From assembly GCA_029207755.1 (NCBI GenBank), contig JARCOQ010000002.1:57315172-57379171 (forward strand): a stretch of DNA of 64,000 nt, in the 5' to 3' direction. This stretch comes from Chamaea fasciata. Taxonomy: Eukaryota > Chordata > Aves > Passeriformes > Sylviidae. Shown here one piece after another: positions 35,641 through 47,000 of this stretch (within the stretch, counting starts at the first letter, position 1; each line of letters opens with the position of its first letter). The position numbers and the translations under genes were made by a program. The notes under the pieces were generated by a model, which was not told where the DNA came from, made no database searches, and worked only from the letters and a program-made list of their open reading frames with translations.

Positions 35641-38600
35641 TACTATTGCCAGATCTGCTTTAATGCAATTTATCCCTTGAAGAACAGTTCTAAAGTGCTT
35701 TCTGCTTTCAATCTAACTGCTTCTGCTTCTTGAATTAAACCAACTCATTTGATCATTCACTTTTCTGGTCTGTTCTTGTTATCTCCACTGATTATTCTCA
35801 TCTCTCTGTGCTCCTATAAAGTTTTATGCACTCCCAAATTGGATCTTAAGCATACCTTTCTTCTAATTCATCATACTACTTTTTCTCCTAATCTCATCCT
35901 TCTATTACTTCTTTAGTTTCCTTCCATCTCTCTCATTCCTTACATTGCCTTTTTTTTTTCTGCTGCAACTAACTACTTTAATTTCTCTCATCTTCTTTCT
36001 CCTCTGCTGTACTTAAACCTTCCTCTGCTCTTCCTGCTCTGGTTGAACCTTATTTGTTTTGATGTGCTCTCTTCCCTTCCCAAACTTTTCTCACCTTTGA
36101 GGTACTATATTCTGTTTCAGAGCTAAGTAATCCCTACAAAATTCTTCCTGCTCTTTTGGACTTCAGTTTGTCTGCTCACTCTCAAAATGTCATAAATATA
36201 TGACATTTAGTGTGGTGTCCTCTTCTTTTTGCAGCTCCTCATTCATGTAGATCCTGCTCTTCCCCTGCTGTGCTTTTCCTGGACTCTCCCATATATCTTT
36301 ACTTTCATGTTTTCAGGGCTGAAAATTTGTGGGGTTTTTTTTTCCCCTCTTATATAATTAACTATGAGAACATCATATTTTCTTCTTGCCATGCAATTGC
36401 ATTTAGAATCAATAGATAGAGCAGAATTGCTTAGAATTAGCATATTCCTAAGAAATGTGGTCTCTGCGTTGGATTTATACATCCCTGAACAAAATGTTTT
36501 CAAACTTTCTTTTGTTTATAGTTGTTTATCTTCCCAGCAACTAAGATTACTTAAAGCAGGATTGCATCAACTTTGATGCCTATATACAAGGTGATATTGG
36601 GAGGAAAAAATAATATTTTTCTCAGTCTGTTGTGGCATTATTTCACTATAAAATTATGTAAATTATGGGTTCCAGTTACCAAGGTGTTTTTAAAGAGATT
36701 GGGGATGGGAAGGGGCATTACAGGTATCATAGTCCATTTAGATATTATATTTTATTCCTTATCCATGATATCAAATAAATTCAAATTTAATTTGAATTAT
36801 GTGTATAAACACTTTAATATTATTAAAATGATTTTTTAAAATCTATGAATTGGAACAGAGCTTTTCATTATATTTATGTTTCGTGATATCCTGTGCTGTA
36901 GATATTTGTATGACTTTTGTATGATTTTTGCATTTTATATATATATATTTGTGCACATGCATATAAATAGATTAGATTTCATTCTATGCATGAATATAAG
37001 CATATTTATATATATGTCTTTTTATAATTTTTTGTTGAATTTCTCTCATGGAGAGAACAAGATTTTGGTCCTGTGCTCTTTTTTTCTCTTTGATACTAGT
37101 AGAACTTTGTTTTTCACTTGTTACTACCATCATTTTCTAGTACTATCAAACCGTAACATCCATTGATCATCCTATGCATGACTTTTAAATTCAATTTCTG
37201 TGTTTGGATACTGAAAAAATAACTTTATTTAGAATAAACAGCTATTAGAGTGTAGTTTTAACACTTTAACATTTTAAATTTCTAAAGACGAAATATTAAT
37301 ATTTCCAATGATTTTGTATTTGTTCTGGCTTTTTTTATTTTTTTTTTTCCCCTGGGGGCATTCATACCTATATGGCCAAATCTAATTACTGCCCTATACT
37401 TTTGGAATCTCTGTAACAGTAATAACTCCTGTAACCCGGAGGAATTTGATTTAAGTTCACTATCCTTAGGGCAATCCAATTAGTCATTAATAGGCTGCCA
37501 AAGTTCATCAAACAGACAGTATCTTAACTGTCATTCCTGGGATATTATTCAAATTCTCATAAAAACATGAAATTGCTTATGGAAACAGAAAAAATTACCT
37601 ACATGTTTCACAGAAGTCTTGGAGAAAAGAAAGGGCTTTAGAAATTAAAGCTATTCAGTTTGTCCAAGAGTAGTTTAAAAGGGTGATATTATCACATATT
37701 GGAAATAGACTTCTGATAATGGATGTTTCTTCATTCTTTGTAAAATACACATTGATATCCTCAGCTGCATGTGGTAGAGTAGAAAACAAGTGTTTGGTTT
37801 TTTTTTAAAGAAAACTATGCTAATTATTCATTGGATGAATACCATACATGATGAATTGGATGAATACTCTACATGTAGGGTAACTTTTCCGTCAGTTGTT
37901 GTTTAAATCAAAAATAATGTGTCACCTCTGAAGGTTCATCTCTCTCTATTGACTGAAGAGACTGTAAGTGTCCTAAGTGTCCTAAGTTAGGTAAAATAAA
38001 TCACAAACTATGACTATCCACTTTAAGAATAGAGTTTTCTTCAGTGTTGTGTTCAGGGGCCTTACATGCATCATCTACTGGATGCAAAACAGATTTTGTG
38101 TAGATATTCTTCAACATGACAAACCCCTCTAAAATCCAGACCATAAATTACTTTCTGAGACTTTATTCTGTGGGTCTTTTCAAGTGATTACTACTTCACC
38201 ACTACAACTAAGTGCTTCATGTTCTGCCCTAAATGTATTTAAAGCACCTCAAAATTCTACTCCTTACGTTTCAGAATAATCTATAAGTACTTTTTTGCTG
38301 TCCCATGGTGCTCTTTATAACAAAGATCATAATACAAATTCTCATTGGCTAAATAGATACTGATCTGAAGGGTTTAGCAATTTTGTCTAAATTCCAAAGC
38401 ATTGTGCAAAGGATTTTCATAGGCACTAGGGAAAGCCTCTTATCTTGCTCCACTATTGTCAAACTTCAAATTTGCATGATAAAAATTGTAAGTGAAGGAA
38501 AAATAAAAGCCCCCTTGGTCACAATGTAAAAACAACACTGGTGGAAAAATAGCATAAGAAAATAAAAATCAATCAAAAAAAAGGAAGGGAAAAAAGTACT

Positions 38601-41600
38601 GAGTAAAGAGATTGAATATACATCAAGGCCAATATCTAAGAAGCTGATGGAATTAATATAGCAGCAACTATCTCACAATGGCACCATATGCCACAAAGGA
38701 AATAAATCATTAACTGTTTTCATTTGGTGTTCAATGAGTAAAAATTAACTTGTGGAACTTTTTTAAATCAGACAACCTCTCACAAAACCTTTTCTCACCT
38801 ATCACCAGTTTTCTGTACAAAGATTGACCTGGTTTGCATTCTAAAACTGATACTAGACAGAAATTATTTTCAACTCTGACTGGCACTGAGCCATATTGAA
38901 AATTATTTGCGATCAAAACCTGACTAATTAAAGTAAAATAATTTAGAAGTTATCCTAATAATTTCTAAGTGACTCTGAAAAGTGGAAACAAGTTTTAAAA
39001 AAGAAGCAATAAAGAGAAATAGGATGAGTAGGGGAGACAACAGCTGATCTGTGTTATTAATGTGCTGCATCCCTTGTTTTCACCTTTGTTCCTTTTACCT
39101 TTCAGGATTCAGCATACTGAAATGCTAAGGATGAGTTCGAATTACAAATAGTTTTATATCAGTTGTAAGTTTTGCATGATATAATAAGGGGTTGGGTAGA
39201 TACAGTTCTTGTTTTTCCCCAACCCCTTCCACTCTTGCGCCTCCAATCTCTCCCATGTGTGACTTCAGGAGCTCAGTCAAGGAATGGAAATTAAGTTTAT
39301 AACATTTTATATTTCTTGTTCTTTTACTTTACTCAGTGATATTATGTAAAATGGAAGGACAGATAGATATTTATTTCTGGATGCAATTTCATCCAAGAAA
39401 AGGGCTTACAGCCCTTGCACTTAAGGTTTTATGACATAATTACACACACAGAACAGCCAGAAGGAAAAAGATGAGAAACCTAAGTATCATAAATGGTTGA
39501 CAATTCTGAGTTATACTTCTTCAGAGAAACAGATGTAGTATGTCTTCAAAGTTTATTGAAATTCATATTTGGACAAGTTAGATGGGCCAAATATACAGAA
39601 AAGGATAGAGTGAGAATGAGTTGAGAGCGGTGTTTGTATTTGGTCTGCAAACCTGTATCGGAGACTGAAGTGGGATCCAGAAGTATGCAACCAGATTGAG
39701 GAAATTAAAAGATCTACTGTGATGTGGCATTAGATATAGATGTCCATAGATGACATTATCTGAGGAACAGAAAAGTGAATCCTGCAGATGTGATGAGGAA
39801 ATAAGCACAGGTGGTTTTACAGAGTAGCAAGGCTGTGGAAGGTTGTGTGAAGGAAAATCAGATGGCACATTTGGGCAAAGTGACCAACTAAAGCTGAGGC
39901 TGTTGCCATTGACAAGGTCATTGACAAAGGGTCTAGAGTTGGGGCAGTCTCCTTTTTTGATAAATGGTCTAACTGCTGGGAAATTATATAAATGAAAAGG
40001 ATTGGAGTTGTACTCAGGGCAAAACAGAAAACCAAGATCTTCCCACCAGAATATTATTTCTATTTCTATTTTCACGGTAATTTCAGCAAGGCTTGCATTG
40101 TGTTGCTGTGTATTTTTAAAGAATAACTATATCTGCTGAAGAGATGGCTGCAGTTCAGTAATGCATGAAGGCATTCCTGGATATTGTATGCTGCATGAAT
40201 TATCCATATAGCATGCTAAGAAAGTGTACTGAAATCCATTTCTATGACAAGTGGTAGACAAAAGAGTAATCTCTGTAATGCAATTAGAGTTTCTTCCAGA
40301 TTAAATGTGCTCTTTGAAAGCAAACCTTGATTTTGTTTGTTTTATTCAGATTATTAGCGCTTGGTGCATTATTTAATGATGCTTCTGATTGAATAACAAA
40401 GGTATTCATGCATAATTTTACTGAAAAGGAAATTTAACATTTATCAGTTTGCTTTATGAGACAGTGAGGAAGGAAAGTTTATGGCTTTTCAACAGTATTT
40501 ATGTATAAAAATATTACATGCAGATGTGAAGTCCACCTGTGATTAAATACTTTAAATGCTACTCATCTAATTTTTAGGGCAGGCTCCTACCATTTCACTG
40601 ACATCTCAAGTAAAATTGTAACAGGTGGCCATATAATTCAAAAAAGGAGTGGTAGTTCTGAGCCCTGCTAATACAGAGTTCATGTCATTTTCCCTCACAA
40701 ATTTTCCCTTTACACAAATGGTGTAATTGTACCCCTCAAAGTTTTACCTCTGGAAGCTATTTTTATTTTCTACAAGAGCACCTCCTGGCAATAACAGCAG
40801 GGGGGAAAATCCTTTATTTTATGTTGTCAAAACCAATATGCTGTGAGTTATTCACATCATTTTCTGAAGTGCCAGTCAACACCTTTGTGTTTGGAGTAGT
40901 GCAAACCACTAATAGACTCAGAAAAAGCAGTTTCTGAACTGGCAACACCAGAGCTGGTGTTAGTATGGAAAGAAAAGAAAAAAAAATAGAAAAAAGTATT
41001 AAAAGTATTTTTTGTTGTTGCTGCTGTTGAAAGTTTTCTAATGAAAGGAGATGAATCAGGAACTTTGTAATAACATGTGCCTGACCACTTAGCTCTAGCA
41101 GCAGATTGGAATGACGCTTACTCAGCACAGGCTTTGGGCCTTTCAGACCTTATGCATAATTTTTCATCTACTGAGCTTCTCACAGTTGTGCAAAATAAAA
41201 ATGAGAATAAAAAAGAAATCAATTTTTAAAAACAATTTGAATCTAAATAGAATACACATATTCACCCAATATACTTTTAGGAAAAAAGGTAAGAGATATT
41301 ATGACTCTTTGCCCCAAAAGTATTTGTCTTCAGAGCCAACAGTTTTAGAGACTGATACTCCTTTGTCCATTTTTTTAAAAGGATTTCAGCTGAAAGCATA
41401 GACAACAGAAAGAAAAAGCATGAAATAATGAGCCTATAAAGATAATATCTGCCAAATTCTTCACTGCTGGCTGGAAGGCTGCTGAAACCTGGTATTGCTG
41501 CTATATTCCATGCAGAGAAGCCACTCTTTAGGTTTTCTGACAGTGCAATGACCTCAAGACAACATTTCTGGAACTGTATCAGCAAAGTCTTGTAACCATA

Positions 41601-43411
41601 ATAAATGTGTTCAATTTTTATTTTTCTTTAAGGGCTGAAAAAACTCTCACCTTGCTTTACTAAAGGGAAATACTGAGAGGTGCTGAAAAACCTCTTCCAG
41701 CTGCCTGTTTGCTGAGAAATGTAACCTTCCTAAATCCTACCTTCAGGTTGAAGTTGACAGGAAGATCTGCGGAAAATTTACCATTTTATCTAGGGAGCTG
41801 CAGCAGTTCAGTGGAATATAATAGTTTTCTATATGAATTTACAGCACACCAGTCATCAGAGATAGATAACTTGGTAGGAGTCCAGCAAGCTCAATTATTC
41901 AGCGTGTCTGAAGTACCAGAGGACGACAAGAAAGACAAGCACAGATGTTGCTCTTTAAATGACTTATGCTGACATGGTTTGCTTTCTTTCTCAGAGTGTT
42001 GAATCAGGGAGGCGACTTCCAGGTCCCAGCACCAGGGATTTTAGAGGATGGGTTAACAGAGGAGCTCACGTCTCACAGTTTCAGACTATTAGCCTGAGAT
42101 TGTAAGATTTTCCTTGGTCAAAACGGCAATAAATGGATACTTATTTGCAAAGGGAGTAGTAAAAAGAAACTGCATTAGATGGACGGTATCTTTTCTATTC
42201 TGTGTTGCAGAAATCAGTGGGGCTACTGTGATACTCTCAGGAAAAAATATTTGGGAAGTTGTGAAATGCTGATCCCCTGCAAGCTTTCTTTCCAGTTTAA
42301 ATCCTGTTGAGGCCAAGGTCTCCTTTGTTTAGCTATAAGACATGAAGGTCTGTTTTTGTAAAGCAGTCAGTAGGATTTGGTTCTTCCTCTGCTATTGGGA
42401 GAATCATAACAACTCAGATTTAATATTTTTCTTGTCTACTATGATGCATAAAAATGAGGATTTTTTTTTTTAAAGCAGTAAAACAAAAGAATATTAAAAA
42501 GTATTAGAAGGAACTACAGAAACACAAGCAGCTACTCTGGAATGAAATAAAAGAAGCCTTGCTGCATAGATATTAAACTAGTTTTATTTTTTCATGTTTC
42601 TAGACTGATGTACACTTGGTATATAAAAAAAAAATCTCATATGACATACTTTTCTCCGGAAGGAAGTGCTGGAATGCTCTAAGATGAAATGACGTTTTGA
42701 AAATTATTTACAAATGACTGATAAAAATGAACATTCTAGACTTCCATCAAATTAGCCCTTCTCTTCTAGTTAATTTGGTATTCAGTACCATTAAAACACA
42801 TTTTGAGCTTAAATATCTATTTTAAAAAGTATAAGTTTTTATATGACATTTAGAGGGGTAAAAAAGACATCGAGTATGAAACCATACCAAATCTCTCAAT
42901 GAATTCAATTTGAGTTGCTCAAAAAATTGAAGTTAATAATTTTTTTTTTGTACAAAAGGATTCATATTGCAGAAAAATAATCAACTCTTTATAGAAAATG
43001 TTCTTACTCATGAAACGAAATGTTGAAATTAAGTTGTGCCACATTCAAGAAAAGTGATAACAGTGTACCCCCGTTGCTGTGACTTTAATAAAATTCAGAC
43101 ACACTGGCATCAACTGAATCAATCATAATTTTTCAGGAAGACACTTATCCAGTGCATTTCAAACCTGTTGAAGTCAATGTTGCTCAAGCACATGGTTATC
43201 TTCTTTCCTACTAGAGGTCAGTGCTATGACCTCATTTATTTTTTGATTATGATTTTTAATGTATCCTTGGGGAAAAAAAAGGTAGTCAAAAACCAGTTTT
43301 TCTCTTAATGTGAGTGTAGTTCTCACTCAATATACATTATTTCTTAGACTTTAACGTTAAAGGAAAAGGGTGAGCCAGTTTGAAGGAATGGAATTACAGA
43401 AGATGAGATCA
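35641..43411. other. Long unique AT-rich stretch, no gene seen
   Basis: No gene or transposon is recognised in 7.8 kb. The part 35690-36130 is strongly pyrimidine-biased on the + strand. The longest open frame of the window (39578-40075, minus, 165 codons) lies here without any known domain. A second frame (39817-40035, minus) overlaps it. Alternating TA DNA occurs at 36936-36950 and near 37010. Around 40270-40450 is a patch with SOX- and POU-like motifs (AACAAAGG at 40395-40402, 'attcatgcataatttta' next to it). The open frame at 41709-41972 (+) has an acidic/basic tail but no recognised family. Confidence 0.5.
37830..37879. repeat. Imperfect 25-bp tandem repeat, two copies
   Basis: 'attggatgaatac' starts both units (37830 and 37855), and 'acatg' recurs at the matching offset. 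Differences are confined to the second half of the unit. A nearby doublet 'agtgtccta' lies at about 37967-37984. Both look like minor slippage duplications. Confidence 0.75.
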
Positions 43412-43526
43412 CCGAGTGTCACAATCTGCTCACACAAGCGGGGTTCGTGATGGTTCGTTTTAGGGATCTCAGAGCACAAAAGACACAGCGGGGGACAAAC
43501 TCAGTTTACTCTATCACAAATGCACC

Positions 43527-43532
43527 TTTATT
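43527..43532 (-). terminator. Polyadenylation signal AATAAA of the 43417-44063 LTR
   Basis: AATAAA on the minus strand sits about 185 bases downstream of the TATA box and about 110 bases before the LTR's 3' edge, the expected place for the end of R. Confidence 0.7.
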
Positions 43533-43710
43533 TAGTGCCAACAAATGTGATAGTGGGGAGAGAAAAGAGAATAGCAAGAAAGACAGAAAACGAGGGGAAG
43601 GGGATTATAGCTACCAGCATGGAGGGTCGAGTCCTCAAGGCTTTTGAAGATGCCTATAGACGCGAGTTTCTCCAGCGGGGTGATCACAAAAGTGAGCAGG
43701 GGTCTCCAGG

Positions 43711-43720
43711 ATTTTTATAG
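43711..43720 (-). promoter_or_regulatory. TATA box of the 43417-44063 LTR
   Basis: The minus strand reads CTATAAAAAT, about 345 bp into the LTR from its inferred 5' end. Together with the AATAAA downstream it fixes the orientation. Any present activity is unknown. Confidence 0.7.
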
Positions 43721-43806
43721 TTCTCTCCGAAGCGACAGGCAGTTGGCCAAACAGGTGGGGGAAATCATTGCAGTGTGTTCATTTAGAGAACTCAGAACAA
43801 GTCGGT

Positions 43807-43831
43807 TGTCAGCAGGTACAGTGTCAGCAGG
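43807..43831. repeat. Short 15-bp-period repeat inside LTR U3
   Basis: TGTCAGCAGG occurs at 43807-43816 and 43822-43831 within the U3 portion of the LTR. Short tandem motifs are common in retroviral enhancers. Two copies are too few for a functional claim. Confidence 0.7.
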
Positions 43832-44068
43832 CGCGGTCACTTCACCGTGACTTGCCCATTGTTTCTGCTCAGGTTCTGATGTTCCAATATGCATGCTGGG
43901 TGTTTTCCATCAAACACACCTGCAAGCAGCACTTGGCCAACCTCCCACCTCAGCCAGGCCAGAACTCCTGTATTGAGATTTTAAAGTCCCTTTTAGGGGT
44001 TTCAGTCTCTGTCCTTGACGATGGTTGTGAGGCAGATGAGGGATCTTCGGACCGTCTCTTACACAGAG

Positions 44069-47000
44069 TTAGAGAGGAATCATTTGAATTCATCATATTT
44101 GAAGGTGCTCTGGTAATGATAATAAGAAGGAAGATATTGTTTAGGTAAAAATTCTGATATCATCTGTAAATGGTGATGACATTTGGTACTTTTATTATTG
44201 GCCTGGAGAGTAAATGTGACTATCAGAAGGAAATCCACATTGTCTTCAGGTTGAATTGCAGTTCTTATTTTACTTTGATTTTTTAATTTAGCTTATTAGA
44301 ATTAAGAATGGTTCTTCAAGAAGCCCTCAAGAAAAATGTACTGAAGAAACAAATAAATATGGATAAACATCTTTCCATCAACTAAGGAAGATGGGGAAAG
44401 TATACCCATTTTAGAATTGCATAAATGAAAACTGAGGCAAACTCACTTGAGCCTTGTTCTTTAGTGGGAAAAAAAAAATCTTAATTTTGAGTATTTCTGA
44501 GCTTTTTTTTTTCAGAAGACCACAAAGTATTTGCCAGCTTCAAAATGAAAACCTGTGAGGACTTGCTTGTGCAATGATTATTTGCAGGGTAAGTACAGGT
44601 CTGTATGTTGCCTACAGACACAATGTGCTTCTAAACATCTTAGGAATGTTAAAATCCATATAGCTTCAATAAGGTCATCTTCCATGCAGTGATTCAATGC
44701 CAAAGTGTTCCATCCTTTATTTGAACATGCAATTGCATTGTTCTTCATAAATTAGAGTCCTTGCTTATAATAATTGACTGTGATAACACAGTCAATTAAC
44801 CCTAGTCCCTGTTCTATTTAACCATTTTATTCAAATGTCAGTTGTGCAGGTAAGTCATCTAGTTAAGTGGAACTTTGATAACCTAATGTAATATCTTTGA
44901 CATCAGAGATCACATAAAATCTTTTATGTGTCATTGGCTCTGAGAATCTGCCTGGGCAGATGGTGTTGGTTTTGTAAGTCAGACATACATTGCCTGGAGA
45001 ATTTCAGAGAAATATGGGCATTATTTTCAAACTCCAGTAAGGGAGAAAGGTGTCATTTCACTCACAGCCCCAGAGAATATTTCCCTGTTATTGCATGCTT
45101 GACAGATGCCATGAACAGATTGATGTGCAGAGAAAGGAAAGGTACAAGGAAACCGTACATTAAAACTCATTAACTTTAGATAGCAAAACTCTGTTGGGAG
45201 CAACTCTAGAGCATTTTCTGATGTACAGTGTATGTTTAACATTCTAAATATATGTGCTATTTAATGTGTTGGGACTGCATTTACATATTTTGTGTAAATA
45301 TGAATGAAAATGAAAACAGTGACAAGATAAACACAAGAGAAAATAAATCAGTAAAATGAATCATTAAGAATCTGAAGGGAAATACAAGAGACATTTTTCA
45401 CACTCCTAATTTTAGATCTACCAGAAGCTATAGGTCTGGTATTTGGAGTGGATCACTTAAATTCCGGTATTATTTTCTCAGAAAAAAAAAAATCATTTTT
45501 GTTTGTAACATAACTCTCATTTACAAAAAATCATATCTGCTTCTTAGTCCAGCCAAACTCTAATGTATAGCCTTAACTTTAACCACTGAAAAAGGGATGT
45601 GGAATCTTATTATCTGAATTATCTGGTCCTCTGTTTTCTCCTTATCCCATTGACTCCTTCCCACAGATGCAGTAAATTCCTGTATTAAAACTTAGGGTTA
45701 ACTTGATTTTTTTTTGGTTAGATGAGTTTTGTAAAACAAATAAAGGGTTGAATGATGAACAGAGAAGCATTGCATATTTAAGATGGAATTAAAATTGCCA
45801 TTACATATACATAACTATAATGACTTCATTATAATAATTGCTATTCCTGACAATTGAATGGGTATAAATTTGAAGAGGTATTTTTAGAGGATTTAGAAAC
45901 ACCACAGATTCACAAGGGATGGAAGATATATGTGCGTGTGAGTAACACAGGCATATTTCATTTTGTTAGTTCTTCATTTGAGCACTCAACTTTTCAACCT
46001 TAATATTCTTTTAAAGTAGATCTCATTGGCAATTTAATTTATGTAATTCCTGTTTGATGCAAACAAATCTGATGGTAATTTTGTAGATGAAAACAGATTT
46101 TAAAAACTAAACAGCATAACTGAAAGAAACATTTGTAAGAAATTCTGTTCTCAAGGCAAATACGACAGTGTTTATTGAACTGAAACTGGAAAACACAAAT
46201 AAAGAGTTATGTGGTCTTAGTGTATGAATATCTACTTATTCTCTATCTTCATATTAAGTTTGAGAAGGTCTTTTTTAGACACATAGAACTTAATTGTTTT
46301 ATTAGAGATGTGTAGGTATTAAATAATTGAAATAGTCATGCATAATTCAAATAATCATTTCCAGTAGACACGTAGTCCGATAAATATCTGACAGAAATGC
46401 AGATTGAATATGTTTTCCTGATATAAGAAATTTTTTAAATTTTGAATTCATGTACTGTTGTGTAAATTTACATATCCGTATAACTGTAACAGCAGGTTAC
46501 GGTTGATGACTTGGACTATGATGCTACCTGATGCAAAATGACCTATTTCTTACTCCAACTTAAAGGCAGCAAATGGAATCCAAAACTGCAACTATTGTGC
46601 AATTATAAAGATGAAAAGAAAATATCTTGAAATGCAGTAGACAATTAATACTTATTTTTCCTTGTAATAAATGCAAATGCTTGAATGAGGTACCATGAAG
46701 GTCTGTGCTACTGAAGTTTATCAAGACCTACTTTCTGTTTCTGAATAAAATCATGTATGGCCATCAAATAACAGTGTTTGAATAACTTCTTGGAGTTCAC
46801 TGAGCAACACTGGCATTATCTGTTACATGTGGTTTGTTTTCTCTCTCTCATAAACATATCCTCTCCCCAGGATGAGTAACTGAACAGACAGGATTAAAAA
46901 ATGTATTTGCTAGGACATACTGTTCCATCCTAAATGAAGTCACTATATTTATGATGGAAAAGGCAAGATCTTGCATTTCAAATAATATATTATTGGGTTT

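Larger units (their letters stand above)
43412..44068 (-). mobile_element. Solo LTR of an endogenous retrovirus, minus orientation
   Basis: The LTR body is about 43417-44063 (647 bp). On the + strand it begins TGTCACAATC and ends CTCTTACA, so on the minus strand it starts TGTAAGAG and ends GATTGTGACA. The short flanks CCGAG (43412-43416) and CAGAG (44064-44068) match at 4 of 5 bases, consistent with a mutated 5-bp target-site duplication. The minus strand has a TATA box and, about 185 bases downstream, AATAAA, the normal U3-R spacing. No primer-binding site adjoins its 3' edge and no polypurine tract its 5' edge, so it is solo. It is GC-richer than its flanks and resembles an LTR family I recall from passerines. 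The four + strand open frames across it are not genes. Confidence 0.82.

Noticed and set aside
43447..44148. Four overlapping plus-strand open frames (66-126 codons) that might be an accessory gene cluster
   Set aside because: They lie antisense within a solo LTR, share no retroviral or host protein features, and the LTR itself explains the higher GC content.
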